Shown piece by piece: positions 26,110 to 34,154 of a stretch of 64,000 nucleotides of DNA (position 1 is its first letter; every line of letters starts with the position of its first letter). A program made the position numbers and the translations under genes. The stretch is from JALYOK01 sp963840785. GTDB taxonomy: Bacteria > Pseudomonadota > Gammaproteobacteria > Burkholderiales > JALYOK01. The notes under the pieces were generated by a model that worked only from the letters and a program-made list of their open reading frames with translations, made no database searches and was not told the origin of the DNA. The stretch covers positions 558,001 through 622,000 of the forward strand of contig CAWJAF010000003.1 in NCBI GenBank assembly GCA_963840785.1. The letters run 5' to 3'.

Positions 26110-26489
26110 AGCGCTGAGTGCTGAGCGCGCTGACTAACACTTAGACTGCCCTGAATTAGGGTGCCCGATAGTTGATGCTCGCCAGCGGCAGGCATGGGTC
26201 GATCGCATATATTAACTAAAGGCCCGATTTAGAATCTATTGTCGGCTGAATAAATCAGCGTTGGCCGCCTTTCAGTCCTAATACGTTATTGGTGAGCGCC
26301 AGAACACTTGTCCACGTCGCCGGAATTAGCGTTCAAGACCACCGGAACATCCAGCAAGCACGGCTGCCAATCGCCTATGATAAGCTTTCATGTTTAACAA
26401 AACTGCAGCGCGAAGTTTTCTTGCGGACTGTGTCCCCTTGAAGATAGCGTAAGATATTAGTTCACCGTCAAATAGGAAGTCGGCCAAAC
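26110..26489. other. Intergenic region, no gene recognised
   Basis: 380 bp. It starts with CTAAC and an imperfect CCCTGAATTAGGG palindrome (about 26149-26161), which may be the worn attC of the preceding cassette. Nothing else could be assigned. Confidence 0.4.
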
Positions 26490-26933
26490 ATGAGCGATAG
26501 TACCGTTGTCGCGTCCCTGCAAACGTTTCTTAATAAACGTTCCGTCAATATCGAGCACTTGCGTGTCGATCCGATGGTCAGTTTGATGGTTGATTGGTTT
26601 CGCATGGTTCCGATCGATGGCGTGGCGCGCAGTTCACCGACGGACGCGATGTTGTTTCGCTATGGTGGCTGGTCGGAGGGCTGTGTCACGGGGTTCAAAT
26701 TTGGATTGCATCGACGAATTACCACGGGTACGTCCGAGCCCGATTGGCTGGTGGGAATTACGCTGATGTTTGAGCCGAGCCGTTATGCGGACGTTGCGCC
26801 GCTCAACACGGTGTCGACCGATTGGCAATCGTTGGAAGCATTCGTTCATGCCATTGAAAGTTCGCCGGGATTTCGGCTTTCATCGAGCGTCACGCCGATG
26901 GCGGTGATGCTCGAATCGCACGGTTTTCGATAG
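26490..26933 (+). CDS. Hypothetical protein
   Basis: 147 aa, soluble, no signal peptide, not recognised. It follows an AGGAAG ribosome site. Noticeable stretches are VSLMVDWFRMVPIDGV, FRYGGWSEGCVTGFKFGLHRR and LVGITLMFEPSRYADV. The codon use and clean start support a real gene. It stands alone between the cassette-like region and the cupin-paa cluster. Confidence 0.65.
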   Translation: MSDSTVVASLQTFLNKRSVNIEHLRVDPMVSLMVDWFRMVPIDGVARSSPTDAMLFRYGGWSEGCVTGFKFGLHRRITTGTSEPDWLVGITLMFEPSRYADVAPLNTVSTDWQSLEAFVHAIESSPGFRLSSSVTPMAVMLESHGFR

Positions 26934-26983
26934 CCGCGCCAGCAGCCGCTTCCCGCTTGCCTCGTGGCACTGGCATAGTCTGC

Positions 26984-27012
26984 GAGGCAATGGCGGCGCG
27001 GCTCTCCAGGCA
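26984..27012 (+). repeat. Dispersed hairpin-family repeat
   Basis: GAGGCAATGGCGGCGCGG followed by CTCTCCAGGCA. Member of the GCCAGGAGGC/GCGGCTCTCCAGGCA family; its right half is identical to that of the copy at 31290. Confidence 0.5.
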
Positions 27013-27098
27013 CACTTAATTTCACCACTTGATGTTCGCCGCGCGTTGCGTGCTCTCATGTAAAATTATGGTTAGTTCAAAATCGCGAGGGAATGAAT

Positions 27099-27557
27099 AT
27101 GAAAAGTTGGTTAAGTCTAATTTTTGCAGCCAGTTTGATGGCTGCGATAAGCCTTGCGCATGCCGCGTCGGACACGATTGCGATTCAACAAATCGACGAG
27201 CTGAAGTGGCAAGATTATCCGGGGCTACCGGGCGTGAAGTTTGTCGTCATCGCGGGCAATCCGCGCGAAGCCGGGCCCTATACAATCCGCGCAAAATTTG
27301 CGCCGGGCACGATGAGTCGACCGCACTGGCATCCGGAAGCGCGTTTCGTCACGGTGATGCAAGGCACTTGGTGGGCCGGTGAAGGCGAAGTGCTCGATCC
27401 GGAAAAAACAACACCGGTGAAAGTCGGTGGTTTCGCCATTCACACGCCGGGAAAAGTTCACTACGATGGCGCGAAGGACGAAGAAGTCATCGTGCAAATC
27501 AGCGGCATCGGCCCGAGCGGAACGAACATCGTGAACCCCGCGCCGGAAGCGAAATAA
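27099..27557 (+). CDS. Periplasmic cupin-domain protein
   Basis: 152 aa from ATG 27099, six nt after GAGGGA; an ATG two codons upstream directly abuts that ribosome site and is less likely. A Sec signal peptide (about 1-22, ending AHA-AS) precedes a single cupin with the metal motif RPHWHPEARFVTVMQGTWW and the second motif GGFAIHTPGKVHYDG. The metal ligands (His, His, Glu) appear present. It ends 3 nt before paaA, so it may be cotranscribed with the phenylacetate genes, though no known paa step needs a periplasmic cupin. Confidence 0.82.
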   Translation: MKSWLSLIFAASLMAAISLAHAASDTIAIQQIDELKWQDYPGLPGVKFVVIAGNPREAGPYTIRAKFAPGTMSRPHWHPEARFVTVMQGTWWAGEGEVLDPEKTTPVKVGGFAIHTPGKVHYDGAKDEEVIVQISGIGPSGTNIVNPAPEAK

Positions 27558-27560
27558 TTT

Positions 27561-28592
27561 ATGTACGCGCAAATCGTCGAGACCAGTAAAGTTCGCCCGC
27601 TCGAAGAGCTGAGCGACGACGAACGCGCGTTTCAGGCACGCATCGACGCCGACATTCGCATCGAGCCGAAAGATTGGATGCCGGAGGAATATCGCAAAAC
27701 TTTGATCCGGCAAATTTCGCAACATGCCCATTCGGAAATCATCGGCATGTTGCCGGAAGGCAATTGGATCACGCGCGCGCCGACGCTCAAACGCAAAGCG
27801 ATTCTGCTGGCGAAAGTGCAAGACGAAGCCGGTCACGGTTTGTATATCTATTGCGCCGCAGAAACCCTCGGCGTATCGCGCGGCGAATTGATCGAAGCGC
27901 TGCACAACGGCAAGGCAAAATATTCCAGCATCTTTAATTATCCGACGCTGACCTGGGCCGACATCGGCGCGATCGGTTGGCTGGTGGATGGCGCGGCGAT
28001 CATGAATCAGGTGCCGCTGCAACGTTGTTCCTTCGGGCCTTATGCGCGCGCGATGGTGCGCGTATGCAAGGAAGAAAGTTTTCATCAACGCCAAGGTTTC
28101 GACATCATGTTGACGCTCGCGCGCGGCAACGCCGCGCAAAAAGCCATGGCGCAAGATGCGCTGAATCGCTGGTGGTGGCCGGCGGTAATGATGTTCGGCC
28201 CGCCGGACGATGCCAGCGTGCATAGCGCGCAATCGATGCAATGGAAAATCAAACTCAACAGCAACGATGAATTGCGGCAAAAATTCGTCGACGAAGCAGT
28301 GAAGCAAGCGGAGTATCTCGACCTCACAGTGCCCGACCCCGACCTCAAATGGAACGAAGAGCGCGGCCACTACGATTTCGGCGCAATCGATTGGAACGAG
28401 TTTTTCCAAGTCATCAAAGGCAACGGCCCGTGCAATCGCGAACGCGTCGCCACGCGCAAACGTGCCTACGACGAAGGCGCCTGGGTGCGCGAAGCCGCGC
28501 TGGTTCACGCAAAAAAGAAAGCGGAACGCGCGCAAGCCAAGCCGCGTAGCGATCGAACTTTCATGCCTTCATCCCTCATCCTTCATCCTTAG
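27561..28592 (+). CDS. paaA: Phenylacetyl-CoA 1,2-epoxidase catalytic subunit
   Basis: 343 aa, slightly longer than typical PaaA. It is the di-iron subunit of the ring-1,2-epoxidase that turns phenylacetyl-CoA into the ring epoxide. Iron ligands are visible in two ExxH motifs, KVQDEAGHGLYIYC and RVCKEESFHQRQGFD. The RWWWPAVMMFGPPDD loop is also characteristic. The last ten residues (after AKPRSDRT) are encoded by a simple CATCCTTCATCC-type repeat and are probably an extension. It starts 3 nt after the cupin and is followed by paaB. Confidence 0.95.
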   Translation: MYAQIVETSKVRPLEELSDDERAFQARIDADIRIEPKDWMPEEYRKTLIRQISQHAHSEIIGMLPEGNWITRAPTLKRKAILLAKVQDEAGHGLYIYCAAETLGVSRGELIEALHNGKAKYSSIFNYPTLTWADIGAIGWLVDGAAIMNQVPLQRCSFGPYARAMVRVCKEESFHQRQGFDIMLTLARGNAAQKAMAQDALNRWWWPAVMMFGPPDDASVHSAQSMQWKIKLNSNDELRQKFVDEAVKQAEYLDLTVPDPDLKWNEERGHYDFGAIDWNEFFQVIKGNGPCNRERVATRKRAYDEGAWVREAALVHAKKKAERAQAKPRSDRTFMPSSLILHP

Positions 28593-28600
28593 GTTCAATC

Positions 28601-28882
28601 ATGCAAGAATGGCCCCTATGGGAAGTATTCATCCGCAGCAGCAACGGCCTCGCCCATCGCCACGTCGGCAGCCTGCATGCCGCCGATGCCGAGATGGCGA
28701 TTTGCAACGCGCGCGATGTTTACACTCGCCGTAACGAAGGTGTGAGCATTTGGGTGGCGCGCTCCAGCGATATCGCCGCGAGTTCGCCCGGCGACAAAGA
28801 GCCGCTATTCGAGCCGGCCAACGACAAAGTCTATCGTCATCCGACCTTCTACGAAGTGCCGGACGAAGTGGGCCACATGTGA
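28601..28882 (+). CDS. paaB: Phenylacetyl-CoA epoxidase subunit PaaB
   Basis: 93 aa, full length for PaaB. It shows QEWPLWEVFIRSSNGLAHRH, HAADAEMAICNARDVYTRR and GVSIWVARSSDI, the standard order. PaaB holds the PaaAC complexes together. Its TGA overlaps a GTG that begins paaC, so the two are coupled. Confidence 0.95.
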   Translation: MQEWPLWEVFIRSSNGLAHRHVGSLHAADAEMAICNARDVYTRRNEGVSIWVARSSDIAASSPGDKEPLFEPANDKVYRHPTFYEVPDEVGHM

Positions 28883-29629
28883 GTGCGTTGTTCGAATATT
28901 TGCTGCGCCTCGGCGATACCGATCTCATCCTCAGCCATCGCCTGTCCGAATTAGTCGGCCACGCGCCGGCGATCGAAGAAGAACTCGCCATCGGCAATAC
29001 CGCGCTGGATTTACTCGGCCAAGCACAGCTATGGCTGACCCTCGCAGCGGAAATCGCGAACGATGGCCGCGATGCCGACAAGCTCGTTTATCTGCGCGAT
29101 GCCGGCGAATATCGCAATGTGCTTATTGGTCGAGCAACCCAATGGCGATTTCGCTCACACCATTACGCGCCAATTTTTCTTCGATGCGTTTCATCAGTTA
29201 CTACTTGGCGCGCTGACAAAAAGCAGCAACGAGCAAATCGCCGCCATCGCCGCAAAGTCCATCAAAGAAGTGAATTACCATCTGCGCCGCAGCCGCGATT
29301 GGGTCATCACGCTAGGCGATGGCAGCGAAGAAAGCCATCGACGCATGAAAACCGCCATCGATAATTTGTGGAGCTATACCGGCGAGTTGTTCGAAATGGA
29401 TGCAATCGATCGCGAGTTGATCGCGCACGGTGTCGCGGTCGATCTCGAAACATTGCGCGCGCCATGGCTACAGACCGTCAAAAACACTTTCGACGAAGCA
29501 ACCCTAAACATCCCGCAAAACGATTGGGCACAACGCGGCGGCAAACGCGGCGTGCACACCGAGCATCTTGGTTTTCTGCTTGCCGAAATGCAATTTTTGC
29601 AGCGGGCTTATCCGAACGCGACGTGGTAA
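28879..29629 (+). pseudogene. paaC: Phenylacetyl-CoA epoxidase structural subunit PaaC, frameshifted
   Basis: Frame 1 from GTG 28879 gives the PaaC N-terminus (LFEYLLRLGDTDLILSHRLS, LDLLGQAQLWL). From about 29122 the match moves to another frame with LLVEQPNGDFAHTITRQFFFD, LRRSRDWVITLGDGSEESH and HTEHLGFLLAEMQFLQRAYP to 29629. Removing one base in the CTTATTGG stretch near 29125 restores a normal PaaC of about 249 aa. PaaC is the non-catalytic partner of PaaA. Because all other parts are well preserved, a consensus error is as likely as a true recent mutation. Confidence 0.85.
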
Positions 29630-29661
29630 TGCGCGTTACGAGAACCTCTGCAGCCCAACAT

Positions 29662-29687
29662 GTCATTCCCGCGAAAGCGGGAATGAC
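29662..29687 (+). repeat. REP-like palindrome GTCATTCCCGCGAAAGCGGGAATGAC
   Basis: A perfect inverted repeat (GTCATTCCCGC, 4-nt loop, GCGGGAATGAC) in the 84-nt gap between paaC and paaD. A close relative lies at 47608. This motif is a common extragenic repeat in proteobacteria and may act as a weak terminator. Confidence 0.75.
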
Positions 29688-29713
29688 GACCAATAAATTC
29701 GGCGTTTAGCCTA

Positions 29714-30179
29714 ATGCACCCACAAATCGGTACCAAAGAAATTTGGTCTTGGTTGAGCGAAGTCCCCGATCCGGAAATCCCGGTCATTTCCATCGTCGAT
29801 TTAGGCATCGTCCGCGATGTGCGCTGGCACGACGATCAACTCATCGTCAGCGTCACGCCGACCTATTCCGGATGCCCAGCAACAGCCGTCATCGCCGACG
29901 ACATTCGCAGCGCGTTGCAGCTCCCACGGCCTTAGTAACCTAAAGTTGGAAACGAAATTGTCGCCACCGTGGACCACCGATTGGATTTCCGAAAGCGGAA
30001 AACAAAAGTTGCGCGAGTACGGCATAGCGCCGCCCTCCCCTCGCAGCGAAGCGATCGCTTGTCCACAATGCGCTTCGAACCAAGTAACAAAAATCAGCGA
30101 ATTCGGCTCCACACCTTGCAAAGCGCAATATCAATGCGATACGTGCTTAGAACCTTTTGATTATTTTAAGTGCATCTGA
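29714..30179 (+). pseudogene. paaD: PaaD, phenylacetyl-CoA epoxidase maturation subunit, frameshifted
   Basis: Frame 1 (29714 to about 29923) gives the MIP18/DUF59-type N-terminus: IWSWLSEVPDPEIPVISIVD, LIVSVTPTYSGCPATAVI. The rest continues in a second frame as HGLSNLKLETKLSPPWTTDW, REYGIAPP and the zinc site CPQCASN...CDTCLEPFDYFKC, ending at TGA 30177-30179. A 1-nt shift near 29925 joins them into a normal PaaD (about 155 aa). PaaD is thought to help assemble the iron centre. The stop overlaps the paaE ATG. Confidence 0.85.
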
Positions 30180-31256
30180 TGGCGCAATTTTATCCACTGA
30201 AAGTCACAGCCATTCGTCGCGAAACGCGCGATTCGGTCGTCGTCACGCTCGAACCAAAAGACGAACACAAAGCGTTGTTCAAGTTTATCCAAGGCCAATA
30301 TCTAACGTTTCGTACCACGCTCGATAACGAAGACGTACGCCGCACCTATTCGATTTGTTCGGCGGTGCAAGATGAAACACTTCGCGTCGGCATCAAGCGC
30401 GTCGAAGGTGGATTATTTTCCACTTGGGCAAACACGCAACTCAAAGTCGGGCAGACATTGGACGTCATGCCGCCAATGGGGCATTTCTACGTGCCGCTCG
30501 ATGCCGCGCAGAAAAAACACTACGTCGCTTTCGCCGGCGGCAGCGGCATCACGCCGATTTTCGCCATCCTAAAAACCACTCTGCTCACTGAGCCGCAAAG
30601 TCGATTTACATTGTTCTACGCGAACGAAGCATCAAGCACGATCATGTTTCGCGAAGAGTTAGAGGACTTGAAGAATCAATTCATGGGGCGGCTCAATTTG
30701 GTGCACATCTTGAATCGCGAACATCAAGAAGTCGAATTGTTCAATGGCTTGATGACGCCGGAAAAATGCGACTTGCTGTTCAAGCATTGGATCGATTTGA
30801 AAAGCGTCGACACCGCATTTATTTGCGGACCGCAGCCGATGATGATGACCATCAACGCCGCACTCCGCGAGCATGGCCTGAGCCAACAACAAATCAAAAT
30901 CGAATTATTCGCCACGCCGGAAATGGTGAAACGCAAACCCAAAGCCGAACTCATCGCAGCAGCAGCGAATCCCGAAACATGCGAAGCGACCGATCATCCT
31001 CGAAGGCCGCGCGCGCAGTTTTTCCGTGAAGAAAAAACTCGAAACCATTCTCGAAGCCGGCATGCGCGAAGGTTTGGAATTACCGCACGCCTGCAAAAGC
31101 GGCGTGTGCTCAACCTGCCGCGCAAAGCTAGTCGAAGGCGAAGTCGATATGGATCAAAATTTCGCGCTGGAAGATTACGAAATCGCGCGCGGCTATATTT
31201 TGACCTGCCAGAGTTATCCGGTGACGGATAAGATCACCGTCAACTACGATCACTGA
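30179..31256 (+). pseudogene. paaE: PaaE, NADPH:epoxidase reductase, frameshifted near residue 268
   Basis: ATG 30179 overlaps the paaD stop. The FAD domain shows RRTYSICSAVQDETLRVG, the NADP domain FAGGSGITPIFAILKTTL and CGPQPMMM. Near 30980 the frame changes, after which the plant-type 2Fe-2S domain continues intact (ACKSGVCSTCRAKLVEGEVD, LTCQSYP) to TGA 31254-31256. PaaE passes electrons from NADPH to PaaA. The last 45 codons are present a second time at 32708-32842 with synonymous changes only. Confidence 0.87.
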
Positions 31257-31330
31257 ATTGTTCTGATTCTATTCATTGTCTCGGCGATCGAGCCAGGAGC
31301 CAATACTGATGCGGCTCTCCAGGCATCGTT
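31122..31330 (+). repeat. Long direct repeat, copy A (paaE 3' end plus downstream)
   Basis: Matches 32708-32916. The 135-nt coding part (31122-31256) differs at eight codons including the stop (GCA/GCC, AAG/AAA, AAT/AAC, ATT/ATC, ACC/ACG, ATC/ATT, CAC/CAT, TGA/TAA), all synonymous. The non-coding part diverges more but keeps the GAGCCAGGAGCCAAT hairpin repeat. Confidence 0.85.
31290..31326 (+). repeat. Dispersed hairpin-family repeat, well preserved
   Basis: GAGCCAGGAGCCAATACTG, then ATGCGGCTCTCCAGGCAT. GAGCC and GGCTC ends pair to form a stem. It follows paaE and is part of the long direct repeat. Confidence 0.6.
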
Positions 31331-31503
31331 AGATACAATGAAACGCGCGCTCACGTATGAGGGCTATGCATCCTGAAACGATCAACTTACAGTTTCTTCA
31401 TCAGTCGGAATGTCGCGCTGCACGATGCCAGCCGTTGCTGTGCGGCGCTTTCGAATGAACAAACGAAACGTAATTAGTTTAGAACAAATACCTTGTTGAC
31501 GTA

Positions 31504-31520
31504 ATACGCCATTGGCGTAT
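31504..31520 (+). promoter_or_regulatory. Operator-like palindrome upstream of the HigB-like toxin
   Basis: ATACGCCATTGGCGTAT has 7-bp perfect arms and a 3-bp spacer, ending 9 nt before the toxin ATG. TTGACG lies just upstream at 31495-31500. The position is typical for antitoxin binding and autorepression of a type II toxin-antitoxin operon. Confidence 0.6.
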
Positions 31521-31529
31521 AGTCTCGCT

Positions 31530-31844
31530 ATGCTTTTCATCGAAACCCGTATCTTTACGCAACAGGCCGCCGAATTATTGGATGACGAAGACTTGCGCGG
31601 TTTGCAGAATCTTTTGCTCGAAAAGCCCGATCGCGGCCCCGTCGTTGCCGGTACCGGTGGTCTGCGGAAATTACGTTTCGCATTGCCCGGCCGCGGCAAG
31701 CGTGGCGGTGCACGGGTGATCTACTATTGGCAAGACGATCAGGATCGGATTTTCTTTTTCTTGATTTATCCGAAAAGCGCGAAGGACGATCTTACGCCCA
31801 ACGAGAAAACAATATTGAAGCAATTGGTGAAGGAGTTATCGTAA
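31530..31844 (+). CDS. higB: RelE/HigB-superfamily toxin
   Basis: 104 aa from ATG 31530; a frame-extending ATG at 31512 lies inside the operator and is unlikely. The sequence follows the RelE fold with FTQQAAELLDDEDLRGLQNL, GTGGLRKLRFALPGRGKRGG, then ARVIYYWQDDQDRIFFFLIY and YPKSAKDDLTPNEK. These toxins are ribosome-dependent or free mRNA endonucleases. The stop overlaps the antitoxin start (TAATG). Toxin-first order fits HigBA/RelE-NadS modules. Confidence 0.85.
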   Translation: MLFIETRIFTQQAAELLDDEDLRGLQNLLLEKPDRGPVVAGTGGLRKLRFALPGRGKRGGARVIYYWQDDQDRIFFFLIYPKSAKDDLTPNEKTILKQLVKELS

Positions 31845-32191
31845 TGGATAAAGAACTATTTGGGCAGTTAGTACAAAGCATTAAGGAAGCAACCGCCATT
31901 GCAAAGGGCAAGGCCAAGCCCTCTCGTAGCTATGAACTTAAGCTACCAGACGTCAAACGGATTCGTGAGCAAACGGGATTGTCGCAAGGTGAATTTGCGA
32001 AATTAATTCGCGTCAGTCCGCGCACGTTGGAAAATTGGGAACAGGCTCGACGCGCGCCGACTGGGCCAGCGGCGGCATTGCTGACCATTGTTGCAAGAGT
32101 GCCGGATGTGGCGATCAAAGCGTTGCATGAAACGCCTAAGGCAAAGAAAGCGCTATCGCGTACGTCAACTCGTTTGGCGAACGCTGCGTAA
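31844..32191 (+). CDS. higA: HigA/NadS-type HTH antitoxin
   Basis: 115 aa. The XRE helix-turn-helix is in VKRIREQTGLSQGEFAKLIR, VSPRTLENWEQARRAPTGPA at about 40-80, with an N-terminal region rich in Lys/Ala before it. ATG overlaps the toxin stop by one base. It should neutralise the HigB-like toxin and bind the palindrome at 31504-31520. Confidence 0.85.
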   Translation: MDKELFGQLVQSIKEATAIAKGKAKPSRSYELKLPDVKRIREQTGLSQGEFAKLIRVSPRTLENWEQARRAPTGPAAALLTIVARVPDVAIKALHETPKAKKALSRTSTRLANAA

Positions 32192-32280
32192 AGCAGGCCT
32201 TGGGAGAAAAACAAGGCGGCTGGATAAGTAAAAAGGTGACGATTATCATTGATTCATCTTGATTAAATACGATTAGCTCT

Positions 32281-32520
32281 ATGACTACACGTGTCCTCAC
32301 AGCCCATATCCCGATCGACCTTGCCGAACATGTCGATCAAATCGCCAAGCGAATTGACCGTCCGCGTGGATGGATCGTCAAGCAAGCGTTAACAGCGTGG
32401 GTCTCGCTCGAAGAAAAACGCCATGAGCTTACTTTGGAAGGACTCGCCGACGTCGATGCGGGGCGGGCTGTCGATCATGCCGAAGTCGACACATGGGTGA
32501 AGAAGCTCGCGCGCGCGTAA
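32281..32520 (+). CDS. parD: ParD/CopG-type ribbon-helix-helix antitoxin
   Basis: 79 aa. The RHH motif is TRVLTAHIPIDLAEHVDQIA, with a helix RPRGWIVKQALTAWVSLEEK, then an acidic toxin-binding tail (ADVDAGRAVDHAEVDTWVKKL). It begins 89 nt after higA. The following ParE-like toxin gene is truncated, so this antitoxin has no intact partner here. Confidence 0.82.
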   Translation: MTTRVLTAHIPIDLAEHVDQIAKRIDRPRGWIVKQALTAWVSLEEKRHELTLEGLADVDAGRAVDHAEVDTWVKKLARA

Positions 32521-32526
32521 TCTTGT

Positions 32527-32706
32527 ATGGAAGTCAAATGGACGACCGGCGCGCACCGCGATTTAGCTAGGCTTTATGAGTTTCTCGCGCCCGTTAATAA
32601 AAGCGCGGCGAAGAAAGTCGTAAAGCAATTAGTTGACCAAGCTAAACTATTGCATTCGCATCCACTCCTCGGTGTTGAACTGGGAGCCTATGCTCCGCGC
32701 AATGTG
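32527..32706 (+). pseudogene. parE: ParE/RelE-type toxin, C-terminally truncated
   Basis: The N-terminal ~60 residues match ParE: VKWTTGAHRDLARLYEFLAP, AAKKVVKQLVDQAKLL, HPLLGVELGAYAPRNVR. At about 32707 the sequence switches to the second copy of the paaE 3' end, out of frame. The last third of the toxin, which carries the active-site arginines of ParE-type toxins and the C-terminal strands, is lost. It is therefore most likely non-functional. Confidence 0.75.
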
Positions 32707-32842
32707 CGCCAAACTAGTCGAAGGCGAAGTCGATATGGATCAAAACTTCGCGCTGGAAGATTACGAAATCGCGCGCGGCTATATCTTGACGTGCCAGAGT
32801 TATCCGGTGACGGATAAGATTACCGTCAACTACGATCATTAA
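32707..32842 (+). pseudogene. paaE: Second copy of the paaE C-terminal coding end
   Basis: Encodes the same 44 residues as the paaE end (AKLVEGEVDMDQNFALED ... SYPVTDKITVNYDH) with TAA instead of TGA. It has no start of its own and is joined directly to the broken parE. See the long direct repeat entries. Confidence 0.85.
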
Positions 32843-32916
32843 GCTCTCTTGATCCTATTCATTTCCTAGGTGATTGAGCCAGGAGCCAATATTGATGCGG
32901 CTCTCCCGGCATTGAT
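32708..32916 (+). repeat. Long direct repeat, copy B
   Basis: Counterpart of 31122-31330. The two copies enclose the HigBA-like and ParD/ParE genes, a unit of about 1586 bp. It includes a dispersed hairpin repeat at 32876-32912. Confidence 0.85.
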
Positions 32917-33097
32917 GGATAGGATAATACGTGCAAACATAAGCGAGATTCCTGTCAAAATCAGGGTGATCGAATTACTTGCGGGGTATTCCGGGGCGTC
33001 AAATTATCTTAATTAAGCCGCTCCTTTCGAAGTCAATCTTTAACACAACAATAACCAGCCGGTGTAGCCTTCAGCGCAAATCCGATCAACAACATCG

Positions 33098-33835
33098 TTA
33101 GATTCCACGCTTGTAACGAATATTTTTGACAAGCGTGGGATCATAGGGAACTATCTGCTCGATTGGTTCGCCCCGAACAGTGGCAAGGTGTTCGCTCCAT
33201 CCTCGAAACAGACTCAATAGAAAATCTTCTTCGATATGTGGAATATTATCGCGGCTTGCATTTACCCAAAATAGGGTCGGCTTTTGAGTCAACGGAGAGG
33301 ATGCAAGCATATTGACTGTGCAATAAACGACCGAATTGATGTGGCGAAAGTTGTTTCCAAGGATTCGATTGATGAGATAGAGAGCTGCATCCGCTTCTAA
33401 AGCATAGTTACCATCGTTCACCACTATCAAAAGCCCCTTTCCGCCTTCATTTCCCAGTCGGCTCAGCGTCGCCTTGATTTGTTTATTGGCCTTGACTATT
33501 CGTCTTTGAATGGCGGCCTTGAAGATATCCATCAGCTCACGCTGACAATGCTCCGGCAATGTATTCGATTCAACTTTGACCGTCCCGTATATCGGCCCGA
33601 TAACGCCTTCGTCCATCCATCGATGAAATTTTTCATTGATCCTGCGTTGAATATTTTCGTCCTCGGACTTGTTTTCGACTAGACGTTTAAGCTCGGCAAC
33701 AACACCGACTGATTCGAATAAATAATCGGCGTTACGAAAATCTGGCGATGAGCCCACAATATCCTCAACAACTTTGCCGCCATAACTCCTTACGAAGTCA
33801 GAAAAAGCAGTTTCTACGTCGACGTTTTGCAACAT
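33098..33835 (-). CDS. Hypothetical protein, possible PD-(D/E)XK nuclease fold
   Basis: 245 aa, not assigned to a named family. Residues about 27-52 (GSSPDFRNADYLFESVGVV, then AELKRL) give the spaced D...ExK pattern of PD-(D/E)XK nucleases. A central strand KGLLIVVNDGN and a C-terminal LFWVNASRDN region follow. No membrane segments. It stands alone, between the toxin-antitoxin region and the MFS gene, with a degenerate hairpin repeat (33995-34055) upstream. The nuclease reading is inference from one motif. Confidence 0.6.
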   Translation of the reverse strand: MLQNVDVETAFSDFVRSYGGKVVEDIVGSSPDFRNADYLFESVGVVAELKRLVENKSEDENIQRRINEKFHRWMDEGVIGPIYGTVKVESNTLPEHCQRELMDIFKAAIQRRIVKANKQIKATLSRLGNEGGKGLLIVVNDGNYALEADAALYLINRILGNNFRHINSVVYCTVNMLASSPLTQKPTLFWVNASRDNIPHIEEDFLLSLFRGWSEHLATVRGEPIEQIVPYDPTLVKNIRYKRGI

Positions 33836-34154
33836 CAGGGCCAGCGGGATCTAGATTTTGAATTATGCGGCACAGAGCGTCACTTGGGAATGCAAGACAT
33901 CTCACGGCTTGTGGGCACGCTACTCTTTCCACGCCTTACAGTTCCTGATATCCGTAACGCCTCGCAAAGTAAACACTTCATTGCAATCAATATCGAGCCA
34001 GAAGCCAATGGCCCGAGGCCAGCCGCTATTCATGCGGATCTTCAGGTATCTCGAATGCAATGAAACGCGCGCTCGTGTACAAGGAATTTAGTGCATACTA
34101 GGGATTCAATACGAGAATTGCCAATTTGCGGCGTTCGATATTCGCGAGATGTCG
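33836..34154. other. Intergenic region with a degenerate dispersed repeat
   Basis: 319 bp without a supportable gene. 33995-34055 is a worn copy of the GAGCC hairpin family (GAGCCAGAAGCCAATGGC). It is followed by CAATGAAACGCGCGCTC, a stretch also found after the copy at 31290 (31336-31352). So about 80 bp are shared between the two places. Confidence 0.5.

Noticed and set aside
26130..26300. A second attC after the DUF1801 gene
   Set aside because: CTAAC and a small palindrome are present, but no matching GTTRRRY core at a sensible distance, so only one attC is claimed.
27225..28535. A 436-aa open frame on the minus strand
   Set aside because: It lies exactly opposite the cupin and paaA. 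It is His/Arg/Phe-rich as expected of an antisense shadow and has no ribosome site.
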